DNA of 64,000 nt from Lumbricus rubellus (Eukaryota; Annelida; Clitellata; Crassiclitellata; Lumbricidae), in contig OX243827.1 in NCBI GenBank assembly GCA_945859605.1, positions 28,562,941 through 28,626,940 of the forward strand. Direction: 5' to 3'. This document shows, in pieces, positions 1 through 11,300 of the stretch; within the stretch, counting starts at the first letter, position 1; each line of letters begins with the position of its first letter. The position numbers and the translations under genes were made by a program. The notes beneath the pieces are model-generated. The model was given only the letters and a program-made list of their open reading frames with translations. It had not been told where the DNA came from and searched no databases.

Positions 1-172
1 CGGAAACGGAAATAAATGATGCCGAACTGAATAAAAACTGTAACGATAATTAAAATCCGAACGGAAATTATACACATTTATGACTAAAAATAGAAATGAA
101 GTAATTTACTTACTGACTTAAATTAGCGGTGAACCAGTCTTTCGTTAGTCTATGTTAAGAGAAAGTCGTTAA

Positions 173-197
173 TCTCGCGAGATTTCTCGGTATATAA
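173..197 (+). promoter_or_regulatory. Possible core promoter of the BED-finger ORF
   Basis: A perfect palindrome TCTCGCGAGA (173-182) is followed 8 bases later by TATATAA (191-197). The only downstream start codon in a good frame is at 244, about 50 bases after the TATA-like box. TCTCGCGAGA is a known core-promoter element in animals; its use here is inferred from spacing alone. Confidence 0.4.
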
Positions 198-243
198 CGG
201 TATTATCGTTCACAGTGTTGTCGTTCAGCGGTTCTTTTCGAGA

Positions 244-498
244 ATGTCGTCAAGTTTAGCTCATTTGTTGTCCGGTAGGAAAAGGGAGAGTCCAGTTTGG
301 GAATATTTTGAGTATTGTGAAGAGTCTGGCAAATCGAAGTGCGTTGTGATCGATGAGAAAACGGGAAATGAGTGTGGCGTATTTTTGGCATGGAAGAACT
401 CGACCAACTTGATCAGCCACTTAGCACGCTTTCATAAATTGGCACACGCGGCATTTGAAGAGAAGGAAAAATGCAAGGAAGAGGAAAAGCGTGGTTAA
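244..498 (+). CDS. BED-type zinc finger fragment, probably from a hAT transposon
   Basis: An 84-residue ORF has the BED finger layout: the aromatic SPVWEYFEY segment, a CVVIDEKTGNEC cysteine pair, then STNLISHLARFHKLAH supplying the paired histidines. BED fingers are DNA-binding domains at the N-terminus of hAT transposases and of ZBED genes derived from them. No catalytic or dimerisation domain follows; the ORF ends after a lysine/glutamate-rich stretch and the next DNA is a tandem repeat. It is therefore most likely a truncated transposase or first exon. A start at 244 is supported by the promoter-like motifs just upstream. A host ZBED-like gene with further exons outside my recognition is the alternative. 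Confidence 0.6.
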   Translation: MSSSLAHLLSGRKRESPVWEYFEYCEESGKSKCVVIDEKTGNECGVFLAWKNSTNLISHLARFHKLAHAAFEEKEKCKEEEKRG

Positions 499-539
499 CT
501 ACGTTGATTGAACTCGAAGTAAGATTAATTAAGAATGGT

Positions 540-765
540 AACCTGAATTGAAAGTATTTAAGAACTGTAACGTGAACTGAAATTTTTTAAGAACTGTAAC
601 TTGAACTGAAATTTTTTAAGAACTGTAACTTGAACTGAAATTATTTAAGAACTGTAACTTGAACTTGAACTGAAATTATTTGTGAACTGAAACTGAACTG
701 AAACTGAAATTACTTCCAGCCGAACTGAACTGAAACTGAAATAGAAATTATTTTGTGAAGTAAAA
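540..765 (+). repeat. 29-bp tandem repeat
   Basis: AGAACTGTAA recurs at 561, 590, 619 and 648, an exact 29-bp period, with each unit running through TTGAACTGAAATT. The array then decays into shorter GAACTGAAACT repeats up to about 765. It follows the BED ORF directly and may be the subterminal region of that transposon. Confidence 0.8.
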
Positions 766-1019
766 TAACACTGGATTAGAGGAACATAAAACGGAGATTG
801 CATATCTGTCGTTTGGACAGGTGGCTTGACAACCAACAGGGATAACTTGTGAACTACATGTATTTGGCCCTTCATACTATAATGATTAGAAGTCACGTAA
901 TGTTGCAATTTCAATATGGCATATTGTGGGTCTGTAGTCTGTTTATCAAGCTTACTTCTCTGATTGCCTGCATATTACCGGTCTAATAGCCTGTTCGTGA
1001 TTATTTTTGATATTTTACC

Positions 1020-3090
1020 TGTTTCCATTTTTGCGCTCTCAGAAACCTGGATTAATAAAAATTCTGAGGACCTTGTTAATTTACCTGGGTATCAATTTGT
1101 GCACCGACCAATAGGACATGGCCTTGGGGTGGTGGTGTAGAATTTCGTATTAAATATAAACTTTCATTCTCTATATTATTAGTTAAAAATATTAAATGCA
1201 CTAACGCATATGTAGGCTACTTTCGAGGGTCTGTTATTAAGAATCGATATGAAAACTGGTTCCATACTGGTTGGGCTCATGTACAGACCACCGGGCCAAG
1301 AGCTTGATAAATTTACTGATGAAGTTGAAGCTCTGCTTTCTGAACTTCCCCCTTCTAAATAAAGATCGTATACTTCTGGGGATTTCAACATTACCCTCCT
1401 AAAAGTAAATATACACAAGCAGACTACTAATTCCTATAATTGCATGTTAGCTCACAACTTCCTGCCCATCATAACTAGAACTACCAAAATAACTGATCAT
1501 TCTGTGACTCTTATTGATAGCATCTTCACCAATGCTTGGCCTCGGGTTACTTCCTCCTCAATAATTAGGCTGCTTGTGCTATTTCTGATCACTTGCCTCT
1601 TTTTGTTCATTTAAATTGTGAAACTAAGCTACCCACTAAATCTGCAACAGATAAATCCAGAATAATTACAAATGAGAGAATTAGGCTTAGATCTAGTACA
1701 TTTCAAGAGGCGCTGTCCACTATCGATTATTCCCCAATTACTCAGGCATGCATTAACAATGACCCAAATAAAGCTTATGACCAATTCATGACTATGTATA
1801 AAGTGTTATATGATAAATTTTTCGGATTTCAGTCAGTAGAGGGCGGATGGCCACTTTAAAAAACCCGTGGATGTCTCAAGGTCTTCTAAAATCTTGTAAA
1901 ACTAAAAATTCGTTATACTAAAAATAAAAAAAATTCAAATTAGACTAATAGAAAGAAGTTTATCACGCTCCGAAACTAATTCAAATCTATTAGAAAAAGG
2001 GGTCAGACAAGGTTGCAACCTCTCACCCTGCTTATTTAATATCCTATCAGAGCAAGTGATGAGGGTTGCATTGGAGGGCTTTAAGGGAGGCATTAGAATC
2101 GGTGGCAGGATCATAAACAACCTTAGATATGCCGATGATATTGTTCTGATCGCTACATCTCAGGAACAACTTCAGGAAATCGTGACCCGCGTAGAGGAGG
2201 CAGCGGAACAGTACAACCTGATGATAAATGTAGGGAAGACGAAGGTGATGACTACCGCTGATGAGATTTTGACAACGGAGGTGAGCACAGGAAAACTGGA
2301 ACAAGTGGATTCATTTGTATATTTGGGATGCCGGGTTACAAAGGACGCAAATTGCACGGGAGAAGTAAGATCAAGACTAGCCATGGGAATGACGAGCCTG
2401 GTCAAACTGACGAAAGTTTGGAAAAACAAATCTGTCAGCAACAGAACAAAAACGAGACTGCTGAAGGCCTTGGTGTGGCCAGTGGCGACATACGGGTGTG
2501 AGGCATGAACATTAAAAAAAGAAGAGGAAAGACGTATACAAGCATTCGAGAACAAATGTCTTAGAAAAACACTAAGAATCCCATGGACAAAAAAGCTGAC
2601 CAACGAACAGGTGTACACCATAGCAGGAACAAAGCAAGAACTGTTGATCCACGTAAAAACAAGAAAGTTGCGATACTTTGGACACGTCATGAGACAACAA
2701 AAGGACAGCATAGAAAACAGCCTGATGACGGGATTGATGGAGGGGAAAAGAAGTAGAGGAAGACCTAGAACGGCATGGATAGACAACATCATGGAATGGA
2801 CAGGACTTTCGGGAAGAAGACTAATGAACATGGCAGGAGATAGACAACTGTGGAAGATGCTCATCCATTCGTGCAGCCAACCGTCGCAGAGCGACGATGG
2901 TGGAATGACATGACATGACATTAGAAAAAGAGCTGAAAAAAATTATTACGCCGAAGAATTTCGTAAATGTAATAATAACCTAAAGAAAACCTGGAATGTT
3001 ATCCGCTCAGCAATTGGATTAACGACTAACGAATCGGTAACCAATTCCTTAAACTCTGATGGGGTTAAGATTGAGTATCCTGAAAAATAT
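1020..3090 (+). mobile_element. Degenerate CR1/Jockey-group LINE, interrupted by an RTE-like fragment
   Basis: Translated pieces (with frameshifts and stops) give the apurinic endonuclease domain of an APE-type non-LTR retrotransposon: SETWINKNSEDLVNLPGYQF near 1040, LYRPPGQELD near 1275, a GDFNI-like segment near 1380, and TLIDSIFTNAWP near 1510. The linker to the reverse transcriptase continues to about 1930 (KPWMSQGLLKS) and resumes after the RTE insertion at 2925-3090 (NYYAEEFRKCNNNLKKTWNV). It is related to the larger LINE at 21297-26505, which has matching PWMTQGLLKS and YYTNEFLKYSRDIKKIW segments. No reverse transcriptase domain of this copy survives. Non-functional relic. Confidence 0.7.
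1945..2924 (+). mobile_element. RTE-clade LINE 3' fragment (reverse transcriptase C-terminus)
   Basis: The reading frame from 2056 has the reverse transcriptase core NLRYADDIVLIATSQEQL and the thumb segments YLGCRV and WPVATYGCEA, then a single in-frame stop (TGA at 2506-2508). It continues in frame with RIQAFENKCLRKTLRIPWTK, LRYFGHVMRQ and GRPRTAWIDNI, ending at about 2913. This is the C-terminal pattern of RTE-type elements such as BovB. The 3' end is a short TGACA-type tandem repeat (2905-2921). The 5' part, including the endonuclease, is missing. It sits inside the CR1/Jockey-like LINE, so it inserted later. Confidence 0.8.
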
Positions 3091-3802
3091 CAGATGATGC
3101 AAAGTTTTAATTGATTGCATTGCGGGTAGTGGCCTAGCCAGCATTGAGAGATTACTGTGATTGTGAATTCATTGCAAACTTTTGGACATGAGGGCGACAT
3201 CCACCCATTTTCTATGACGTCTCGTCTCTTCACCAGCAATGTATAATTAGAGGCTGGAGGTATTTTCATTTTCATTGTTGATTTCACTTTGACGCATTAG
3301 CAGAATAAGAATCTTTCCTAGCGAAGATTTGATTGAACAGATTTGCAGTAGGCTATGACCGTTAGGTTTCGATGCGTGTCTTCCACACGGTGCACACCCA
3401 CTCGCCTTTAGTTCTAATGTTCTAAATAATAGCACAATCAGAAAATAATTGCTTTTTGCTTTTAGGCTTGGCCTAATAAGGGATTGTTCCGGGACCGCGG
3501 AGTTCGCGCACAACCAGCATGGCGAGTTGTAGGCCTATTACAAAAGACCCCACAGCATGCATCTGTTATCAACGCAAATACAAATATAAAATAGACTACA
3601 TTTTTCTACACAGCAGCACCCGGATATAGGCCCAATCATATGATCATTAACCCCTTGAACCCTGGGTTCCAGACGTAATAACACCCTGAGGTCCCTGACC
3701 CTGGGTTCCTGAGGAATTTTCGACTTTCAGAAACAGTCATAATTGGAAAATTTATTATTGCCTATGATTGGACTACTTGTAATATATATATATATATAAT
3801 AC

Positions 3803-4018
3803 TAGCGTACCTGGCCACGCGTTGCTGTGGCTGAAAAGAGCATCCAACCATCCCTCCATTCTCCTCCCCTTCCCTCCCTCTCCCTCTCGCCTTCCCCTCC
3901 ATCTCCCCTTTCCCTCCCCTCCCTCTTCCCCTCGCCCTACCCCTCCATCTCCCTTTCCTCTCTTCCTCCCCCTCCTCTCTTCCTCCTCCTCCCCCTCTCC
4001 CTCCCCTTCCTCTTCGCA
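3803..4018 (+). repeat. Polypyrimidine (CCCTCT)n tract with a leading conserved motif
   Basis: An imperfect C/T-only stretch (about 3846-4016) made of TCCCTCCC-type units. It is preceded by ACTAGCGTACC and CGCGTTGCTGTGG. A similar ACTAGC...GCGTTGCGTGG motif precedes the C-rich tract at 34935 in gene 2. ORFs read in this tract are low-complexity artefacts. Confidence 0.8.
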
Positions 4019-4986
4019 CTTCGATGCCATCAGGCGGCTAGTTCAGCCACCGAGCTCAGGCTTCGATCCCGTCTAAGTAAGGCCTAGTGTCGATTAGGGC
4101 CGAAGCGCCAATTCAGAGACTCATTATAAAGAGCTAGGATCAAGGATTAGATTGCAAAACTTCAATCTCTGGGTTGAAATTCCGGATGTTCTGTTTATCG
4201 TAGGGTTACTTCCTCATCCATTGCCTTGGAGCAGTGCGCTCGCACTCCGGTCTCTGTGAGACGAATCGGGTGATGTCTGCAGAGAGGGAGTCGAACGCAC
4301 CACACATGACATAGTAGTCACTTATACAGGCTAATTATACAAACATACACCTAAATACGTACAGGAATAATTATGTTGCGCTCATTTTAGATAAAACAAT
4401 AATTATTATTATGACGCTGCTGTAATTAGAGTGGTCATGATGTCGTCTAGTTATTTGATAATTATGAGCTTATGAGCTTATGAGTCGAAACACAGTCACT
4501 CGGCTACGGTTATCGTGATTAGGCTATAAATTGCGTAACGTAGCCTCTATGTGGTTGATGCTTAAGTAGATTAGTCTAGTCCATGTTGTACGTTCTATAT
4601 GCCTGCACAATGTGAGTACAAAAAAGTCCTGATTTCTTATTAATTATATGATGAAAACTTCAAAATGCCTTAAGTATCCCGTTATACACCGCTCTTCCCT
4701 AGGCTAAAAAAATAATTGCACAGCCTAGTTTACCCTGCTGTGATTTTCACGACGAATCCAGTGATCATGGTTAGAGTTAGTCACTTGCGATTCATCGTGA
4801 TTCATAAAGGAGAGTCAACGGACCTACAAAAGAAAGCAAGGAGTAGGACAGTATGCCATATGGTTCATCTTAGTCTGCTATAATAGCGTTTATCGTGCTC
4901 GTTATTCGGATATCGCCTCGATTAGGTCTTGCCAGCTTGATTTATGCTTATAAATTATTCCAGATGGCAAAGTCAAGCAACCCACC

Positions 4987-5154
4987 CAGTGTCGTAGCCA
5001 GGAATTTATTTTGAAGGGGGTTTTGTGGTCGGATGCCCTGTTTTTTGTTTTTGTTTTCTAATTTAAATGGATAAATAACCTTAAAAAACCTTTTCCCGGA
5101 GTCAATTGTGGGGGGGGGGGTTAACTACCGAAACACCCCTTGCCTACGCCACTG
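4987..5154. mobile_element. Short hAT-like MITE
   Basis: Ends are inverted copies: CAGTGTCGTAGCCAGGAATT on the left and CTTGCCTACGCCACTG on the right, about 168 bp in total. The flanks show ACCCACCC on both sides, consistent with an 8-bp target-site duplication as made by hAT transposases. A related copy is at 16725-16801. Confidence 0.7.
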
Positions 5155-5356
5155 ACCCACCCACCATTTCATAGTAATAATAGCAGTAGACCAACAGAAC
5201 CGAATGTTTGCTGTTGTAACGTAGTATATGAACGTTCAAAATAAAAAAAATTTCTCGCGTCTTCTACCAATAACTTTGCAAGGAATTAGGGATTGCCGTC
5301 AACGCCTATTGTAACATAATTAATATTATGTATTTGCTGTCTTCAATGTTTTGCAG

Positions 5357-8300
5357 AAAATTATTGTCTGAAGGTGAAGATCAGAAGTCTAGAAATGAAA
5401 GACCTCTTCATTCTGTTACTCGCGACTTGCTCCCTTCACACCATTTCTACCCAAAATGATGGCAAGCCTTCTCTGACAATATTAGGCTGCTTATTTTACC
5501 TGGACTATTATTATTGTAATCTGAAAATTTTCTTGTTATATAGACCTATTTAGTGTACAGTACTGAGTAGTATATAATTAAACAGATTGAGACGCATTTA
5601 ATTGGGGGCTGTGTCATCATCATTATCAGGATCCATGCATGAGCCGAAGGCCCGTGTGTCCACTGTAGGCCCTATTGTTAATCACTTGTCTCCAGAGTTC
5701 CCATTCTTCTGCTGCTATTCTCAAACTGTGAAGATCTTGCTTACACCATTCCCTAATGTCATCGATCCATTCTCGATTAGGTCTTCTCCTCCGTCCCTTC
5801 CCATCCAATTTCCAACATCACTGTTTTTTTAATTTTTCTTTATGTCCATTCTGCATAGACCTATAAATATTATGTCCAAATAGGCTCAATTTTTCGTCTC
5901 ACCACTGTTTGCATTACGTCCTTCCTTGTATTTGGTCTTCTTCGTATCTCCAGAATAATAATTATTATTGTCACCTTCATTGTCCATTGTCCAATGTCCA
6001 ATTCAAGTGCAGAATTCTTCTGTAGCATTGCGTTTCAAATGCCAGTATTTTTGTTCTCTTTCACCATTGTTATTGTCCATGTTTCACGCGCATAAAAAGA
6101 TGCTATCTCGCATGTTCTCAATATGTTTAAGTTGGTCTTGTAACTAATTTGTTTGGTAATACATAATTAAATGTATGTTATCTAATCTTGCCATTACTCC
6201 CTTTGCCTTTGCTATTCTTGTCTTTATGTTCTTTAATTATTGTACAACCATTGATCCATGCGAGCTTAATTGCAAGCAGACCGCCTAAGTATGCAAATTC
6301 CGTTACATTTTCAATTATCTCATCCTGCACTTTTATTTCCTTATCTATTGTTTTACTGCCAAAAACCTTTATTTTTGTTTTGCCCACGTTTATATTTATC
6401 TAGCACGTGTGGCAGACTTGTTTAGCTTTTTAATGCAACCTCTCACAGCTGTTCTCTGACAACTCAATGTCATCTGCAAAATTTAATCGTAAATTGACAA
6501 TCTGCTCTCCTTGCACCTAAATACCCAAACGTCTCTGTATAGCCTTTATTTATGTACCGGTGACTCTTCGGACCTCTGTGAGCTGTTTTTCATCACCATC
6601 TCACGCGATTTTCAATGCGATACATAGCGTCAAAAAATTTGAATAAAATCTCTTCAATTAGAATGCTGTACTGTACTGGTTTCAGTGCGACTGCCACCAA
6701 CTATAAGGCTAAGTCCGGAAAGTAAAGTCATCAAGTTCTACAAAATTTACGATAATATTACACTGGAGTGCAGAGCTGTGGGAACACCTGCTGTAAGGTA
6801 AGTTTGCAGATGGCTACTTTGCTGAGGGATCAACATGAATCTATTCGGATAATTAGGTCATACATGTTTAATGGATGACACCAGTGAAATTAAAGTGTGA
6901 TGGTGGAAATTGTGGTCGGAGTGGGAAGAAGAGGAAGTCCAAGCAGAGAGTGGACTGACGACATCGAGGTGTAGAAGAGATCTGTACGGTTGTAGTTTGA
7001 GTATATCTGCACAAGATTAGAGGCTGTGGAAAATAGTGGTCCAATGTGCATTGAACATGAACATCTACGGGCTTTGTGCCCACGGATCGTGATTGTGATG
7101 ATAATGAGAGAAGATTAGCTTCAAGGTAATTCTGAAGAGTTATACTTTGCTGATTACCTACATGCATATGATATTGGTCGCCACGTAATTATAATAAATA
7201 CTATCGCCTGCCTTAGCCTACTGCTTATGAGACTCGATCATTATAATCGCTATATTATTATATCGTTTGATAAGAAAGTTTGCTTCAATTTGTTCAAATC
7301 TTCTTTTCCCTCGATAATTATGAAATGTTGGATTTATTTACAGATATGAATGGAAGAAGAATGGTTTTCAATTAAATACGAATTTTGTAAACATGCACAG
7401 AGGATCAGATGGTACAATAACTATAAATAGAGCATCAGAACATGATGAAGGTTACTATCAATGTTTTGCTCAGAATCAATATGGAACAGCTCTCTCAGAC
7501 ATGATAGCTCTTCGGATGGCATTTATTGAGTCTTCGCCTGCAACGTTTAACTTTCTTCAGCAAACCGTTGTCGAAGGAATGCCGTTTCATATTCAGGCCC
7601 ATCGACAGAGAAGTTTTCCGGAACCTTTGAATCACTGGGTCAAAAAAATGTCGAAATTCAAGGGAAATGTCACACATATATATCCTTCGGAAAGGATGCA
7701 GTTCGCTGACAATGGTAAAATTGATCGTGGTCTTGTCTTTGTAGACTACTTGAACTTATCTATCGTTAAAAGTGTAGTAACTGAGCATTACGGTAGGCCT
7801 ACTTCATTCAGTAACTTTCTCAGACAAATAATAATAGTCATCACTTTATCTGCTCGACAATTATAGTATGCAATTATACTACAAAGTTGTCTGTTATATA
7901 CAAGCCTATGCTTTGATAATTTGAATCCCAATCAATGCTTGTTTTGATGAAACAGTGCGTTGCTCTGCAACCCACTGCATGGGTAATGTTCGGGTTGCCA
8001 GATTCTCATGGGTTTTATGTGAAACTTACAGCTCCTGTATTGGGTATTCTAAATATAGACACCACAATTATGATGAGTTCTGAGATTGGAGGTTATAGAT
8101 TCAAACGGTAAAGTCTGCAAAATAAAAGGATATTTTGATATTTTAGGAGATCTTCATTTCGCTTATGCTCTTTCAATGGATGCTGATGGTGACCGACTTT
8201 ACTGGAGCTTTGCGAACAATTCTTTCCTGAATGTGTCAAAGTGGGGAGAGGCTACGCAACTAACCGTGACAAGAAGTTAGATTATTATTGTAATATCAAT

Positions 8301-11300
8301 GAATTGATTAAAACTAACCGATAGGCTTGTTTTAATTGAGCCAGTAAATAGCAATCTATAATATTATGAAGTATACCAAATTTGACTAACTTTATTTGCT
8401 GCATATCTAATTATTTTGTCTGATATTGTTGGAATATTATAGACCCAGAAGGGTTCATCAGTGAATTTGCTCCAACTTTAGCATTTTCTTCACCATCACA
8501 ACCCGTTGTTGTTCTTATTGGAGGAAGCGCAACATTCAGATGTTTCTTCTACGGATAGTAAGCCAGTGTGAAATAATTATGACAAAATTATCCAAAGCTC
8601 TTTGGAGCTGAAATTAGACTTCTGTTACAACTGTTTTTACTGTGAGAAAGGACTGAGACATTTTCATATTGTAGACTATTATACATAATTATATTTATGA
8701 ATAATGCTGGCTTCTATGTATTTAATCATGGGTAGACTTTAGGGTTCATGAGAAATTCTAAACTCAATGGTTTTTTAGCCAGGTCAAATTGTCATGGCAT
8801 TTGCATGTAGGCCTATGAATGCATAATAAGAATTGTATCTCAAGTGCCGAACATTTAGGACTTGTTCAAGGCGACCGATATTAGGAATGTGGCTTCATTA
8901 TAATTTATAATCATTCTATTCAAGATTTTAATGCGCTATAAGCCAGTCGTAGACATCTCAGTTCTGTTAAGTAGAATGCTACAGTATGTTTTGAATTAAT
9001 TATCTGACAGCGTAGTTTTTCTCAAGAAGGCCTACTTTTAAAAATGCGCTCCAAGTAGCTTCTCAGAACTTTGTGATTAAGTAAGTAAGTATGTACTGTA
9101 CTAAACCGACTGCAAACGCACTGCCGGAACATATTGGTTAAAGCAGAATACAACATATAAGCCTACAATCATTTAAAACAAATTGAAATAGGCCTATGCA
9201 ATTCAATAATCATAGTAAGCATGTTTTAAAAAACATAGCAGGCATCTTTGGAACTATTTGGGATTGAAAGGATAGACAGAAAAAAACAGCAATAAAATTA
9301 GGGCCACTTGAATAGAATACGAGTTATAAAACCACATCTGGTTAAAGCATCAGCATGAGGAATCTCACGGTTGTGAGAACGAGGACGTATACTGAGTAGG
9401 AAAAATTCTTAATGGGGTAATAGAGGACCAAGAACATGGTCGGGGTTGCAGAGCACAGAAGAGAAGAGGGAGAAATCAGCATGACCACGAAGGTCATCGA
9501 ACGACTTCTGTTCGGCAGGCAAAAGTTGAGCCGCAGCATTTTCCGTATTATTGCGCTTATATATACAGACAATATAATATAATTATTTGTCTGTATTTAA
9601 TAAACGCAATAAAACGGAAAATGCTGCGGAAAATGTCTTGAATAATTATTATCGCAATTATTAGCCTATACTGCAATATAACTCCGGCAATACACTGGCT
9701 AACAATCGCGTAGCCTAATAATATAACTCCGGCATAATTATTGTTACAGGCCTAATAATATTATTCGCTTTTGCATTTATATAAAATAGTAGGCCTATGT
9801 GTGAATGAAGTTTGAATGCCAAACAAGTTATTCTTTTAAAGGATTCGTAAACTTTCAGAAAAATTAAATGTGTGTGATATTTTGTCTGTCATTCAGTCCG
9901 GCGCCAAAGATCAGCTGGTCCCTGCCAACGAGTGCAACACAATCTGGACGAATCCAACGGCCCAAATCTGATGCTGAGCGCACCATTCGTAGAGTAACGG
10001 CCTCCGACGAAGGAGAGTGCAGCTGCACTGGTTCAAATACCCATGGAAACACTACACATACTTTCCAGATACGTGTCCAAGGTCAGACACTTTCCAAAAA
10101 AATTATGAAATTGTTTGGTATTGATTTATCTGCTGAAGTCTTTGAAATTAGAACCGAAAATTGATTATGTGTCATTTGCCTTTGTTCGTAAGCTTATATA
10201 TCACAAAATAATTAATAAGCTACTAAAGCCGCAGTACACATAATGTCATTTTCTATAAGCTTATAAAAGTGAGACCGAGCATATTCTGTCTATTATACTT
10301 CATTTTAATTTCTTGGGCAAATATATTTCCATCGCACCACTTTCTTGATTCAAGTTGATTTTGATTTTGGCATTTAGACCACAGTTAGGTAAGTTATAGA
10401 TAGGTTAAGCTAATAATGTGAAATGAGAATGTCGTCCAGCTTACGACTGATTTCTCGCCTTCAATTTAGTCCTGCCCTAATATTATTAAAAGGACTCGCT
10501 GTAATAAAATAGCTGAATAGTTGAATAGTTGCTGTGTGAAAAGAGTCTGATTGTAAGAACAACAAACTCAAAACATACACGCGTTAATTGTGCACTTATA
10601 CCATTATTGGACTCGTTAAGTGTCTAAGGTGCATGTAATCTATTTTTAAAAAACTGCATTGAAGTCGGCCTAATATGATTGGTTTTTCGCATAAATAGTA
10701 ATTTTTAGCCTAAGTGTAAAAAGACAACTTCTTATGTAGACAGCAAAAGCTGAAAAACTAAAAACCTTCAGTCAGTTAACTCTCGGGTGATAGATTTCTA
10801 TTTTATGCTACGGGGTATATTATTGTAATTTGCATACAGCTGCACCGAAGTTTCAGAACACGAAGAATGGTCTAAACGATGTCAACGCAACTGAAGGAGA
10901 ATCGGTCACCTTCAACTGCAATGCATCCGCCAAACCAGAAGCAAGTATTGTCTGGCTCCAGAATGGACATCCAATAAACAGTGAGTCATTATAAAAAATT
11001 AATGGTCTTCCATAGACTGGAGTCGATTATGTCACTCTTCTAATTTTTTATTTACGATTGGATCTATAGTGCAGGGGTTTTCAAACTTTTTTAAGCTGGG
11101 GACCCCCGTAGCATGTGGGGTTAGGTGGCGGACCCGTATGGGATTATGCAATAAATTTGGCCAATCGCAATTGAGTGAGGTTTTCTCGTTCGTGCTATTC
11201 GCAATGCTACTAAGTACGATTCACATAGAGCTTTCTCATTTACTGCACATGGCGAAAGCTGTTATTTTACCTTTCTGCTTTAAGTAGCCTAGGCCTACAG

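Larger units (their letters stand above)
3090..5356. other. 5' flank of receptor gene 1, paralogous to the flank of gene 2
   Basis: I see no gene here. Most of the segment aligns by eye with 26600-28950 upstream of gene 2. Examples are the block around GTTCCGGGACCG (3487 and 26888) with the downstream TTTTTCTACACAG, and the block around TTTTCACG (4744 and 28671) with AATAATAGCAGT (5176 and 28902). The flank was therefore part of the duplicated unit and should hold the promoter and first non-coding exon. I could not pick a transcription start. Confidence 0.6.

Noticed and set aside
540..765. 29-bp regular repeat as a CRISPR array
   Set aside because: Units are directly adjacent without unique spacers and the genome is animal; it is an ordinary tandem repeat.
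2172..2921. 249-residue minus-strand ORF
   Set aside because: It is the antisense of the RTE reverse-transcriptase coding region and has no domain of its own.
7393..7866. Single-exon Ig gene reading through to 7866
   Set aside because: Similarity to the paralogs stops exactly at the GT donor at 7715; the continuation is intron sequence.
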